In this document: positions 1 through 8,278 of the stretch, piece by piece
Position numbering within the stretch: the first letter of the stretch is position 1
Layout: every line of letters starts with the position of its first letter
IMG/VR virus record: IMGVR_UViG_3300023443_000433
Span: 1-23,058 of that record
Direction: 5' to 3' (one strand)
Length of the DNA: 23,058 bases
Origin: a virus
The notes under the pieces: model-generated
Seen by the model: the letters and a program-made list of their open reading frames with translations, nothing else
What the model was told of the DNA's origin: nothing
Database searches by the model: none
Position numbers and translations under genes: made by a program

Positions 1-646
1 CTAGTATTTCATCACCTTCTGTATTCTGCGGAATGGTATCATCCAACGGCATCACTGTTGTCACATTCGTGAACGTAGTCAACTCTACAAAATCACGATT
101 TACTAACACGGGTTGCGTTACAGATGTGCTTCTTAATATTGCAGCACCTGAACCACCGTCTGCTGATGCATCAAATATCATATCTGCACGAACACCGGCA
201 ACAATTTCACCACCAGCTAAGTCAGCACCGGCTTCATCAAGAATTTTTTTAGTACCAAATTGAGTACCACCGGTTTGACCAACTGAAAACGTTGTTGCAG
301 CCGTATTAGTAAAACCGGGGAAAAATGAAATTTGCATACCATCAAGGGTGCTGTAATCAGGTGGTAATTTCAATCCTGTTGAACCTGTTACGGGTGTCAG
401 TGTAATCGCATTTGCAGTACCACCTGACTGAAAGGTTGATGCACCTAGCCCATTGATCATCAACGCCTGTGCAAGCTGCGTAGTATCTTCACCTGTACCG
501 TCTTGTGGTGCAAGAGTTAAACCAGTAAGTTCAACAGCATTCTTTGATTCTGCACGAAGACTTGTTGCTTCACTACCACCGTATTTAGTAGCGGAATTCG
601 AATCAGGTAATGCACCAACATTCGATTTAGTTTGAAAATCTCTCAT
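1..646 (-). CDS. Tail fibre / tail collar-type protein, N-terminal part (runs off the window)
   Basis: An open frame starts at ATG 646 and stays open for 215 codons to base 2, so the gene continues beyond the window. The ATG overlaps the stop of the gp48-like gene (ATGA), and AAGG lies about 10 bases upstream. The protein has no cysteine and is rich in Gly, Thr, Ala and Ser. It shows short segments typical of myovirus tail fibre N-termini: a LKNAV-like segment (SKNAVELTGL), a QLAQAL segment, then TFSVGQTGGTQ, KILDEAGADL and a GGEIVAGVRADMIFD segment. The N-terminal part of such fibres normally docks onto the baseplate while the missing C-terminal part binds the host receptor. Position directly after baseplate J and gp48 is where Mu-like phages encode fibre genes. 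Fibre assignment rests on pattern and context, not a catalytic motif; a baseplate-fibre adaptor is the main alternative. Confidence 0.8.
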   Translation of the reverse strand, partial: MRDFQTKSNVGALPDSNSATKYGGSEATSLRAESKNAVELTGLTLAPQDGTGEDTTQLAQALMINGLGASTFQSGGTANAITLTPVTGSTGLKLPPDYSTLDGMQISFFPGFTNTAATTFSVGQTGGTQFGTKKILDEAGADLAGGEIVAGVRADMIFDASADGGSGAAILRSTSVTQPVLVNRDFVELTTFTNVTTVMPLDDTIPQNTEGDEIL

Positions 647-1269
647 GATAATACACCTTCAAGTATTAGCGGTAGGACGTTAGCGGGACTGATACGATCT
701 AAAACGCATTGTAACTGTGTCTGATCAATACCACCAGTGAAATCAAATTCAAAATCAAATTCAAAAAATGGCTCTTGTGGTGGTATCAACGCAATAATAA
801 TAAATCGTTCATCAACATCACCAAGGAAAAACATTTCAAGCGTATATTCAAAACTAAAAAACTCTGCACCCGGAATTAATATGACACCCAAACCGGGAAA
901 CAATTGATCAATAAACGCTTGCTGTTGTGCAAGTATTGTTACGGGTGTTTTGCTTAATCGTTCAACAACCAAATCACGACGTTCAACAATATCTGAAACA
1001 GGTCCAAGGCAAACATCAGGTAAACCTACGCTAATTTCCCAATCAGTAATTAATTCCACAGTTTGATTAATATCGAATTCCCGTGATAAATCTTCAATTC
1101 GACCTTGTGTCATATTGAATGGCTTTGATGTTCCATGCATCTGTGAATGAAGATCAGAATCTTCAACCAATTTAGCAGCCCATGCATCACCTGATGGCAT
1201 ATGATCAGCAAGCTGAACAACAGTGCCTTCAATATCCGGTTGTTTGAATTTGGCAGGTGTCACGGTCAT
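643..1269 (-). CDS. Mu gp48-like baseplate protein (DUF2313/YmfQ family)
   Basis: A 208-residue protein, usual length for the DUF2313 family that follows baseplate J in Mu-like phages and corresponds to P2 gpI. These proteins join the baseplate wedge or tail tip and help attach the fibres. Visible family features are the N-terminal QLADHMPSGDAWAAK segment (family pattern: Leu..LlPpG.aw), the middle block with EISVGLPD and VVERL, and a C-terminal segment ending in CVLDRISPANVLPLI (family pattern: C.ie...PAHt...f). An unusual Phe/Glu/Asp-rich run, FFEFDFEFDF, sits at about residues 168-177, just before the conserved C-terminus. The ATG overlaps the stop of baseplate J (ATGA), and the gene's own stop overlaps the fibre start, so the three are probably translationally coupled. 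Confidence 0.88.
   Translation of the reverse strand: MTVTPAKFKQPDIEGTVVQLADHMPSGDAWAAKLVEDSDLHSQMHGTSKPFNMTQGRIEDLSREFDINQTVELITDWEISVGLPDVCLGPVSDIVERRDLVVERLSKTPVTILAQQQAFIDQLFPGLGVILIPGAEFFSFEYTLEMFFLGDVDERFIIIALIPPQEPFFEFDFEFDFTGGIDQTQLQCVLDRISPANVLPLILEGVLS
739..771 (-). repeat. Short 12-bp tandem repeat encoding Phe-Glu/Asp alternation
   Basis: The plus strand shows an AAATCAAATTCA unit followed by a near copy, then a partial third copy. On the coding strand this writes the alternating Phe/Glu/Asp run near the C-terminus of the gp48-like protein. The repeat is in frame and in phase with four codons, so unit gain or loss would lengthen or shorten the run without breaking the gene. Boundaries are approximate. 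Confidence 0.5.
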
Positions 1270-2864
1270 GGGAATGTCACAGCCCCTAATGTTGCAATTT
1301 GCCCACCTAATACAACAATATCACCAGTTGGTGCTGTTAATGAAAACGATTGCAAAAGATCACCAGTTTGCAAATCCTGAGTATTTTGAATTGCACCCAA
1401 ATATGCTGCTTCAGTAACGGTCTGTTCAAAATCAACAGTGTCTTCAAAAAATGCTTCAAGCTGAAGTTCAACTGCACTGCGCATTGTTGGGGTATCAGGT
1501 GTGATTGATGCAAAATCAAAATCAGTTTCAACTGTTTCAGGACCAAGCACAAAAACATCAATTTCAGCAGAATGTGCTGGTAATGCCCCATCAGCAATTA
1601 TTGCATCTTTGGTTGTGTTCAACACTGTTTGTGTTGGTATAATGTTTGCATCGTTATCACGCAGCACATAAACAGCCACCTGACCCGGTGTAGGGACAAC
1701 ACCTGCTGATGGTGCAGAGAATTTACAATACAACCCTTCAATCGTTCCTGTTGCTGGTGACGTGGGTGACCCTGCAACTTGATATGTAATAGTGTCTGAA
1801 CCGGTAACAGTCGCTTGAAAATCACCGTTATAGTCAACTTCAACAGCACCTTGTATTGTCACAAACTGACCATCACCAATTGAATGATCACCTGTGAAAG
1901 TCACAGTTGCTGTTGTCCCTGACCGGGTGATGCTGGTCACTGCTTGTAATATCGCAACACCTGTTTGACTGACTGATAGTGATGGACGAATGACGAACAC
2001 ACGGGTATTACCTGCAACGCTCAATGCAGCAAGTTTAACCTGATCAGGGGTAAACACGCCTTCAATCAATGAACGCGATAAGAGTACACGCACTCTCAAC
2101 GCATCATTTGTTTCAACTTCAGCACCCCCTGACATTCCATCAAATTGTGCAAACCCTGATGGATCAACATTCACAATTGCAGGAGTTGGTGTGAAAACTG
2201 AACCGTTTGATGTATTCGTTTGTTGACCTGTATCAACAGCTTTCAATTCAATGCTTGCAAATGTTGCTGAATAATTAATTGTTCCCGTTGCCGGTGTCGT
2301 CGGTGTGGTTGCAATCGTATACGTGAATTTATTTCGAGCAACAACCGTGATCGTAAATGTACCATTATAATCAGCTTCAACAGCACCTGCAATTATGGCT
2401 TTAATACCACTTGCAAGTTGATGATCATCAGCCATAGTCGCTGTTATAGTTGACCCTGATCGTTCAAGTGTCTGAATAACCTGTGACACATCCACAACCG
2501 TTGATACAGCTTGTGATTCATAGTCAAGCCCGTTAGAGCCTTGGAAGACTGTCAGAGCTGGTATAGTTGTACCTGCAACGCCTTCAATTGATATTAGACC
2601 AGTTGCACTTGATGCAGGTAATCGTTCAAGTCCCTCATACCCTGCCCAACGTTCAAGAAATTCACCTTCAGCCGTTTGGGGAAACAATTGAACACTTAAA
2701 TCAACAACGGTCTGTTGAACTGAATAGGCAAGTGCAGATGCTGATGTGTTGTAAGGAACAGTGAACGAACCAAAAACCGTGGGATCAATATCAGGGTTGA
2801 CGCGCCTGACTTCAGCATTGGCTTGTGCAACAAATTCTTCAAATGTGATTAAATTAAAGCTCAC
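1266..2864 (-). CDS. Baseplate wedge protein J-like (Mu gp47), with two inserted beta domains
   Basis: Baseplate J family protein of 532 residues, considerably longer than the roughly 360 of Mu gp47. It should form the baseplate wedge around the hub and pass the sheath-contraction signal. The N-terminus (SFNLITFEEFVAQANAEV) matches the family start. The segments LFPQTAEGEFLERWAGYEGL and GTTIPALTVFQGSNGLDYES are typical J features, as is GGAEVETNDALRVRVL. I chose GTG 2864 because GGAG sits eight bases upstream; an earlier in-frame TTG (2909) would give 55 bases of overlap and lacks a comparable site. Two similar domains interrupt the J fold at residues about 136-196 and 315-376; both end in a TTP/SPTSPATGTI-type segment. 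The gene overlaps its gp46 neighbour by 11 bases and gp48 by 4. Confidence 0.92.
   Translation of the reverse strand: MSFNLITFEEFVAQANAEVRRVNPDIDPTVFGSFTVPYNTSASALAYSVQQTVVDLSVQLFPQTAEGEFLERWAGYEGLERLPASSATGLISIEGVAGTTIPALTVFQGSNGLDYESQAVSTVVDVSQVIQTLERSGSTITATMADDHQLASGIKAIIAGAVEADYNGTFTITVVARNKFTYTIATTPTTPATGTINYSATFASIELKAVDTGQQTNTSNGSVFTPTPAIVNVDPSGFAQFDGMSGGAEVETNDALRVRVLLSRSLIEGVFTPDQVKLAALSVAGNTRVFVIRPSLSVSQTGVAILQAVTSITRSGTTATVTFTGDHSIGDGQFVTIQGAVEVDYNGDFQATVTGSDTITYQVAGSPTSPATGTIEGLYCKFSAPSAGVVPTPGQVAVYVLRDNDANIIPTQTVLNTTKDAIIADGALPAHSAEIDVFVLGPETVETDFDFASITPDTPTMRSAVELQLEAFFEDTVDFEQTVTEAAYLGAIQNTQDLQTGDLLQSFSLTAPTGDIVVLGGQIATLGAVTFP
1737..1922 (-). repeat. Inserted beta domain, copy 2 in baseplate J
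   Basis: Protein-level repeat. It starts SGTTATVTFTGDHSI, contains QGAVEVDYNGDFQATV and TITYQVAG, and ends PTSPATGTI. It aligns by eye with copy 1 (2277-2459) across about 61 residues: both have SG(S/T)T at the start, a DH-Q/S segment, the AVE-DYNG core, an aromatic T-Y strand and the PATGTI end. It looks like a small Ig-like beta module inserted into a surface loop. Confidence 0.75.
2277..2459 (-). repeat. Inserted beta domain, copy 1 in baseplate J
   Basis: Protein-level repeat starting SGSTITATMADDHQL, with AGAVEADYNGTFTITVV, FTYTIATTP and a PATGTI end. It is clearly homologous to copy 2 (1737-1922), but the DNA has diverged, so the duplication is not recent. Confidence 0.75.
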
Positions 2865-3303
2865 CGGTCTGTCTCCATAAAACTGCGTAACGCTGTTCTT
2901 TACCTTCAATAGTCGTAATCACGATGTTTACTGTAACGCTGCGCAGTCCAGTCTTCAACACTGTGGCAGCAACTGATTTAGCAATACCATCTTCGATCAT
3001 CCAATTCAAAGATTCTTGTGCAGCAACTGCAAGGTCGTTCAGAATTGCGTCAGTCAATCTTGATTGGCTAAATAACCACAGGCGTGATCCCAACTCTCTA
3101 CCAGATGCTGCTGTTAATATATTACCCACCCAACCACGACGACGTGAAGGGGTTTGGACAGATGATGAAGGTGCCCGTGCGTCAGTCAGAAGTGAAACAA
3201 TGATTGCTGTTTCAAAACCATCTATGGTTTCAAGTACATTGTTCGAAACAACAAGATCAAACAAGCCGTCAGATTTTCTAACTAATTGTACATCTTGGCT
3301 CAT
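2854..3303 (-). CDS. Mu gp46-like baseplate protein (Phage_GP46 family)
   Basis: A 149-residue protein of the size and pattern of Mu gp46, a small baseplate wedge protein functionally equivalent to P2 gpW/T4 gp25. Typical features are the N-terminal SQDVQLVRKSDGLFDLVV, then LETIDGFETAIIVSLLTDARA, the RRRGWVGN motif near residues 54-61 (family pattern: gWWGd), a GRELGSRLWLFSQSRLTDAIL segment and an ISL-like basic C-terminus. Its ATG overlaps the gp45 spike stop (ATGA) and its 3' end carries the ribosome site for baseplate J. Order gp45-gp46-gp47-gp48 is exactly that of Mu. Confidence 0.92.
   Translation of the reverse strand: MSQDVQLVRKSDGLFDLVVSNNVLETIDGFETAIIVSLLTDARAPSSSVQTPSRRRGWVGNILTAASGRELGSRLWLFSQSRLTDAILNDLAVAAQESLNWMIEDGIAKSVAATVLKTGLRSVTVNIVITTIEGKEQRYAVLWRQTGEL
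2873..2876 (-). promoter_or_regulatory. Ribosome binding site deciding the baseplate J start
   Basis: GGAG on the minus strand, eight bases before GTG 2864. It lies inside the 3' end of the gp46-like gene, and it is why I prefer the GTG over the in-frame TTG further upstream. Confidence 0.7.
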
Positions 3304-3854
3304 GGGTCAGCAGGTCCATCTGTATCAACTTCAGTGTCACCGTTACCGTCAACACCTTGACTGTGAATGTGTGTATCAAATGTGATACCATTATTAACCA
3401 AATCCCCGTTAATTGTCACGTCGCTATTTATTGTCATCGTGGGCACCGTGATTGTTGCAGCCCCACTTGCAGTGATAATCACATTCACAGCTTTTGAAAT
3501 CGTAACATTAGCTTCACTTGATATTTCTATGTTACCGGCATTGTCCATAAATATGAATGATCCACTGACATAATTAGCAATACCATGTTCACCGGCAGCA
3601 GCGTCAGGTTTGATGCGATTTTTTGGATCAGATGCAAACCCAATACCGTTACTTTCATTACCGTTTTGAGCAAACAAAGCAACTTGACTACCGTCAGGTG
3701 GTCTACCAATTGTACCGTATGGAATGAACACCTGACCTTTAGCATTTGATCCCATATATACGAATTGACCTTGCAAGAAATCCCCAACGTTTGATGATGA
3801 CGCCAATCGTGCAATTTTGAAAATCGCCTTGATTCGTTGTATTAAATCTTTCAT
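3300..3854 (-). CDS. Baseplate central spike, Mu gp45-like (gpV equivalent)
   Basis: A 184-residue spike protein, as a trimer forming the membrane-piercing tip of the tail. Residues about 20-90 form the OB-fold-like part (QGQFVYMGSN, VFIPYGTIGRPPDGSQVALF, and an NRIKP segment). Residues about 98-155 are short beta repeats rich in Ile, Val, Thr and Asn (IEISSEANVTIS, INSDVTINGDLV), as expected for a trimeric beta-helix. Near the C-terminus, residues 160-166 read DTHIHSQ. In Mu gp45 and P2 gpV an HxH motif at this place binds an iron ion at the spike tip. The remainder (DGNGDTEVDTDGPADP) is an acidic end. ATG overlaps the hub gene stop. Confidence 0.92.
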   Translation of the reverse strand: MKDLIQRIKAIFKIARLASSSNVGDFLQGQFVYMGSNAKGQVFIPYGTIGRPPDGSQVALFAQNGNESNGIGFASDPKNRIKPDAAAGEHGIANYVSGSFIFMDNAGNIEISSEANVTISKAVNVIITASGAATITVPTMTINSDVTINGDLVNNGITFDTHIHSQGVDGNGDTEVDTDGPADP

Positions 3855-4972
3855 CTGATGAACCCTCTATCTGGTGGGGGTTCTTGAGTTTGTAAAGCAT
3901 CACCTTGTTGTGCACGTCTTGAATCACCCTGCGTTGATGTTCTGACATTGTATGCTTCAGGTGGTGCAAGTGTAATAGTCGTTCGTGTGCCTGAATTTCG
4001 ATCAACAGAATAATTAACTGACCGGATAAGAAACACACCAGTCATGCCTGAAAAATCGTCATTGACCTTGGTCAACTGACCGATATCCCACAGCATATCT
4101 GATGCACGTTCGACACCTGCAACCACAGCTTTATATGATGTTGACCGGGCACGACGAATATTTAATTCCTCAATTGAACGATCTTTTGTTTCAATTTCTG
4201 TAAAACTTTCTTCTGATTGAATTTCAATAAAACGACTTGATCTGATTTGATCATCAATCGATTCGCCTTTACGATCAACACCAAATTCATAATCAGCATC
4301 AGGGTCAGCACCAAAATTATCCTGTGATCGTGATGAGTATTTACCAAACCGTTGTGAATGATCAAATCGAACAGATGATGATATGATATTGTTTTCAGGA
4401 TTATTACGACGATTGATAATCAATCCGGGCTGTATCACTTCCACAGGTCTGAAGATTTCTAAATTTCCGCGTCCATCTGGTATTAAATAAACCTGTCTTT
4501 TACGTGCAAAGTCAGTCAAAAAAATCATACAATTTTTACCAGCATCTGCACCAAAAAATTCTAGTTCACCGAATTCTTCAAGGTTCGGAACACTGTCTAT
4601 CACACCGATGGCTGCACCCAATGCACTGATAACTTTTGTTGCAAGTCCTGACATTGACAATGGTCCCTGTATGCTCTTTACAGCATCAGGCATACTTGAA
4701 TCAATCAAGTCACCCGTATTGTCACGACCAGCAACCGTGATGGTGTCAACACCGTCTTCAACAGCCGATTCAAGGGTGTCACAGAACCCTGTTAATTTGG
4801 GTTGTCCCTCGATAAGAATCTGCACAGCATCACCTGCACGAACAGGATAATTGGCAGGAATAACATTGCTTGATGAAAATTGAAATTTGCCTGAATTTTC
4901 GTCAATCGTTCTTGTCAATCGGGCAGTTTTCCAGTTGTTAAATATTTTACCATTTACTGAAATTTCAAACAT
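3851..4972 (-). CDS. Baseplate hub protein, Mu gp44-like (gpD/gp27 equivalent)
   Basis: About 373 residues, the usual length of the Mu gp44/P2 gpD hub family that forms the trimeric ring between tube and spike. Family features: N-terminal FEISVNGKIFNNWKTARLTRTID, the ANYPVRAGDAVQILIEG strand pair, TGFCDTLESA, then ITVAGRDNTGDLIDSS, which is a hallmark (GR..tgdLvDcs). Later NIRRARSTSYKAVVAGV and LWDIGQLTKVNDDFSG fit the third domain. The C-terminus is a low-complexity tail (GDSRRAQQGDALQTQEPPPD). The start is ambiguous: GTG 4978, ATG 4975 and ATG 4972 are consecutive codons after AGG; I use the third because spacing is best. The stop of the preceding gene falls within these codons. Confidence 0.92.
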   Translation of the reverse strand: MFEISVNGKIFNNWKTARLTRTIDENSGKFQFSSSNVIPANYPVRAGDAVQILIEGQPKLTGFCDTLESAVEDGVDTITVAGRDNTGDLIDSSMPDAVKSIQGPLSMSGLATKVISALGAAIGVIDSVPNLEEFGELEFFGADAGKNCMIFLTDFARKRQVYLIPDGRGNLEIFRPVEVIQPGLIINRRNNPENNIISSSVRFDHSQRFGKYSSRSQDNFGADPDADYEFGVDRKGESIDDQIRSSRFIEIQSEESFTEIETKDRSIEELNIRRARSTSYKAVVAGVERASDMLWDIGQLTKVNDDFSGMTGVFLIRSVNYSVDRNSGTRTTITLAPPEAYNVRTSTQGDSRRAQQGDALQTQEPPPDRGFIR

Positions 4973-4974
4973 CA

Positions 4975-6303
4975 TCACACCTGAAAAATCTTGAAGTCAT
5001 TAACTAACCCTGCCGATGATTGGGCAGTATTAAGATTTGCTACATCAACTGCACGTACCGCAAGTTCATCAGAATTGGTAAATTCTTCAGCATAAAGCAA
5101 ATATGAACGTACAAATGACGATGTAGGTGAACCAGTATTATCCGTGATAATTTGAAAAGTTTCTTGTTCTTTTTGACCCAAAACATCCAATGCTGATAAA
5201 CGAGCGGATTCAACTGTTGATCGTATCAACGGATTAGATTGAATTAAATCATGATTAAATGTTTCAAGTCGCATAATACGTTCATGCAAATCTTCAATCA
5301 AGCGACGTGTTGCAATGATTTCATCATCTGTTGTATAGGATCGTGCAGCAGCAACCTCATATAACCCAACTAATGATGCAATTCGATTCGCTTGTGCATT
5401 TACTTCACGCGCTGTATTACGATCAATCCGCTCCTTTGTAGTTTCAGGCCATAAAGGTATTTCTGATGAAGTTGGGTCAATAGAAGTCGCACGATTAACA
5501 TCATTGATTGATAGAGATAATCCACCCCCTAAATTAGTTAATAACGAAAGTGGTTCAATTCCATTACCAAAAGCACTCGCCCTGCTTAACCCCAAACTGA
5601 TTTGTTGCCACAGTCCCGGTAAATCAGGAACACCCGCAAAAGTAAATAATCCTAAAGAATCTGCATCACGTACCAATTTTGCAGCATTTAAATCAACAGT
5701 ATCAGTAATTCTTAATACCTTTTCTAAATCTTCAACAGGAAGAGTAGTTTTAATCGTATTACTAATATTCTTAATAATATTATTTAAATCACCAGTTGCA
5801 GCAACAGAATTAGCTGATGTTTGTGGTGCGGGATAATCGGAAGCAAATACATCTTCAATTGCTTTCCTTGCTTCATCCCCGGCTTGATAAACATCTTCTA
5901 TGCCTACACGTGACACAGACGGTCCCGGTGCTGGTCGTCCTGCAAAAAACGGTATTACATAGCTGATTTCACCAACTGTCTGTTGACTGGCATCTTTGGA
6001 ATAGGCACCGGCAAACACTTCAATGACACCGAATACAGGCATTGATAAACGACCTGAACCTTCTTCATTCAATGCTTGTTCAAGACGATCTGCACGCGCA
6101 ATAAAATCAGCACCATGAACAAAAGCCCTGATCGAAAACTTTGGGGGTATTCGACCTTGATCTTCAACAAATCGTTCACCTGAATTCACATATTCATGCA
6201 GAACTAATTTACGGCCAATTTCAGAAGACGATTCTGAACGTACCGAAAATGAAACACCTTTGAAAGATGCCGGTAAAAGCTGTGATGTTCTATTATCTGC
6301 CAT
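4975..6303 (-). CDS. Tail protein with DNA-circularisation N-terminal domain (Mu gp43-like)
   Basis: A 442-residue protein matching the DNA_circ_N family of Mu gp43. Despite the family name, its place between tape measure and hub points to a tail-tip or tube-initiation role. The N-terminus is diagnostic: LLPASFKGVSFSVRSESSSE, GRKLVLHEYVNSGERFVEDQG, then a PPKFSIRAFVHGADFIARADRLEQAL segment, GSGRLSMPVFG (family pattern: G.L.HP..G...V) and ISYVIPFF. From about residue 150 on it is mostly alpha-helical and variable, with segments such as EATSLVGLYEVAA-like and DDEIIATRRLIEDLHERIMRL that could form coiled coils. No strong ribosome site precedes ATG 6303 (only GGTGG), so it may be coupled to the tape measure gene ending three bases upstream. 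Confidence 0.9.
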   Translation of the reverse strand: MADNRTSQLLPASFKGVSFSVRSESSSEIGRKLVLHEYVNSGERFVEDQGRIPPKFSIRAFVHGADFIARADRLEQALNEEGSGRLSMPVFGVIEVFAGAYSKDASQQTVGEISYVIPFFAGRPAPGPSVSRVGIEDVYQAGDEARKAIEDVFASDYPAPQTSANSVAATGDLNNIIKNISNTIKTTLPVEDLEKVLRITDTVDLNAAKLVRDADSLGLFTFAGVPDLPGLWQQISLGLSRASAFGNGIEPLSLLTNLGGGLSLSINDVNRATSIDPTSSEIPLWPETTKERIDRNTAREVNAQANRIASLVGLYEVAAARSYTTDDEIIATRRLIEDLHERIMRLETFNHDLIQSNPLIRSTVESARLSALDVLGQKEQETFQIITDNTGSPTSSFVRSYLLYAEEFTNSDELAVRAVDVANLNTAQSSAGLVNDFKIFQV

Positions 6304-6305
6304 TG

Positions 6306-8114
6306 TTAACCACCAGCAAGGGCCATATTCCCACCACCATTTAGATTAATTTCAGCACTATCAATTTTTGTACCGTTGGCAGCACTGATACCAATATTAC
6401 CAGATACATTAACTTGCTGTGCATCCTTTTTACCTGCTACCGCATTTGCATTATCCATACCGAAAGTCGAACCAACGGCAGACAACCCTTCAGCACCAAC
6501 ATCAAAAATATCAGACCCGGTTGCTTTCACAGCGTCTAATGCACCAGCGAAATCACCTGATAACAATGCTGATCCTGTTTTAACAATACCACGCAATGTC
6601 TTCAAAAGCAGTCTCACGGGTGTTAATACAGCTATAACTGCAAAACCCATGCGTTCGATAAAACCACCTAGACCATCAAAATCACTACCCGCATCACCAA
6701 CAAGACCCAACAATTCACCTAAAGGTAAAAGAATTGCACCGATATCAGAAGCCATATCACCAAGCATCGTAATCACAGGGTGACCTGTTTCCAACCATTC
6801 ACTGAACACAACAGAAAGTGCAGTCACACCTGCGATGATAGCGACGATAGGTAACGCAAACGTGGCAAGGAACGCGGTCAGGGGTGCCATAGCAGCCATC
6901 AACACACCCACTGTGGCAGCAAGCCCCGTGAAGACCACGATCAATGCCGCAAAACCTGCCCCAAACTTAATCAAGGTGGGGTTTGCTTTTGCTAATTCAC
7001 GAAATATCCGCATAAACCCTGAAAACAATTTAGCCATATTCACAGCGAATGGTTTGATAACGTCACCAATTGTATCAAAAGTGTTGGTCATTGTTGTGCT
7101 GAATATCTCAAATGCTTTACTTGACCTTCTCATTTGGTTTTCAAGTTCACGCTGCATTGAACCAGCAGCTTCAGGTGACAACGCTTTATCAACGGTGCTA
7201 CCAAATAATTCAATATTTGCAATTGCCTTTTCAACGAACCTTGATGCTTCAGCACCAAATACTTTTTGCACAAATTTAGTGCGCAATTCCGGTCCCATTT
7301 TTGCCATTTTTTCAAGCTGTGCATTAATCGCACCGATGGGATCAGTCATCAATTTTGTTGTCATACCCGGCATTTTTCGCATCTGACGAATCATCATGTT
7401 CATACCAGATGCTGCAAGTTGCGGTGTGACTTCAATCTGATCAGCAAAACCAGCAAGGGCTGCTGACACTTCCGGTGGAATTTCCAAAAGCTTAAATGTG
7501 CCTGAAAGCCGTTCTATGATTTCGATCATACGGGCACCGTTGGCACTGGTGGTGTCAGCAAGAAAGTTTGTACTATCAAGCAACCGTTGACTTTCTTCAC
7601 CCATCAAACCCATCTTGGCTTGAATTGACCCAATGGCACGACCAGCTTCTTGATCAAGCATATCAAACGCAATAGCGGTACGTGATGTCATCATCAGGAA
7701 GTCTTCCATGTTCCCGATTGACACACCAAGCTTGCCACCTTCAAACGCCATTTCTGCAAGACCACGTTTGGATTTACCAAGTTTTTCAGACATCGATTCA
7801 AGTTGATCTTCGAACTGTAAAAGACCGGCTGCACTGACATCTGTCACACGTCCAATATCACTCATTGCATCTTCCATATCAGAAGACACTGATATGACAT
7901 GCTTCAAAGCAGCACCTAAACCCAACGCACCAAGAGCACCTTGCAAATTCTGTGCCTTGTTCGCTAGATTATCCATTTTTTGTGACATTTTCAGAACAGC
8001 CTTTTGAGCACGTCGCGCCTGTCCTGCGAATCGTTTTGTTGATTTAGAAATCTTTTGTATAGGGACTGAATATCGATCTAAAATTTCATAGATATATGAA
8101 ACTGTATTAGTCAT
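6306..8114 (-). CDS. Tail tape measure protein
   Basis: A 602-residue protein with tape measure traits. It has a basic helical N-terminus (KISKSTKRFAGQARRAQKA), then the PhageMin_Tail-type core, with DMEDAMSDIGRVTDVSAAG, LAEMAFEGGKLGVSIGNMEDF and TRTAIAFDM-like segments. A long hydrophobic stretch lies at about residues 385-437 (GFAALIVVFTGLAATVG, then ALPIVAIIAGVTALSVVF), consistent with membrane insertion during DNA ejection. The C-terminus is Gly/Asn-rich. At the roughly 1.5 angstrom per residue rule of thumb, this length predicts a tail of about 90 nm; that is inference. Its ATG overlaps the stop of the predicted chaperone frameshift extension (ATGA), matching the usual chaperone to tape measure order. 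Confidence 0.93.
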   Translation of the reverse strand: MTNTVSYIYEILDRYSVPIQKISKSTKRFAGQARRAQKAVLKMSQKMDNLANKAQNLQGALGALGLGAALKHVISVSSDMEDAMSDIGRVTDVSAAGLLQFEDQLESMSEKLGKSKRGLAEMAFEGGKLGVSIGNMEDFLMMTSRTAIAFDMLDQEAGRAIGSIQAKMGLMGEESQRLLDSTNFLADTTSANGARMIEIIERLSGTFKLLEIPPEVSAALAGFADQIEVTPQLAASGMNMMIRQMRKMPGMTTKLMTDPIGAINAQLEKMAKMGPELRTKFVQKVFGAEASRFVEKAIANIELFGSTVDKALSPEAAGSMQRELENQMRRSSKAFEIFSTTMTNTFDTIGDVIKPFAVNMAKLFSGFMRIFRELAKANPTLIKFGAGFAALIVVFTGLAATVGVLMAAMAPLTAFLATFALPIVAIIAGVTALSVVFSEWLETGHPVITMLGDMASDIGAILLPLGELLGLVGDAGSDFDGLGGFIERMGFAVIAVLTPVRLLLKTLRGIVKTGSALLSGDFAGALDAVKATGSDIFDVGAEGLSAVGSTFGMDNANAVAGKKDAQQVNVSGNIGISAANGTKIDSAEINLNGGGNMALAGG

Positions 8115-8278
8115 CGCTTCACCCTTTGTCTGATATTTTTCAGTTCATCGTCAATAACTGAAAGCTGATATGTGGTTGTCTCAAGACATTCTTTAATGCT
8201 TATAGCACCTTCACTACCGTAAGCGATTCGGGTGCAGCTTCTGACACGTTCTTGAATGCTTTGTCCAACCCTATGCCA
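8111..8278 (-). CDS. Predicted -1 frameshift extension of the tail assembly chaperone
   Basis: In the -1 frame relative to the chaperone, the sequence is open from a TAA near 8297 down to TGA at 8111-8113, with no ATG, GTG or TTG in that stretch. It can therefore be expressed only by frameshifting or as part of a fusion. The seven-T run at 8278-8284 allows a slip after codon 162 of the chaperone. The extension is then 55 residues, from WHRVGQSIQE to LKNIRQRVKR, giving a fusion of about 217 residues. The part beyond the chaperone stop (GAISIKECLETTTYQLSVID) looks like real coding sequence. Its stop overlaps the tape measure ATG as ATGA. In lambda (G/GT) and P2 (E/E+E') the chaperone pair just before the tape measure gene is made this way. 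Confidence 0.72.
   Translation of the reverse strand, partial: WHRVGQSIQERVRSCTRIAYGSEGAISIKECLETTTYQLSVIDDELKNIRQRVKR

Noticed and set aside
33-635. Two plus-strand frames (33-263 and 453-635) in the region of the tail fibre gene
   Set aside because: The minus strand has one uninterrupted 215-codon frame with a coupled start and fibre-like protein. The plus frames are short antisense shadows.
2865-2909. Baseplate J starting at TTG 2909
   Set aside because: It would overlap gp46 by 55 bases and lacks a ribosome site. GTG 2864 has GGAG at eight bases, and the protein then begins like other J proteins.
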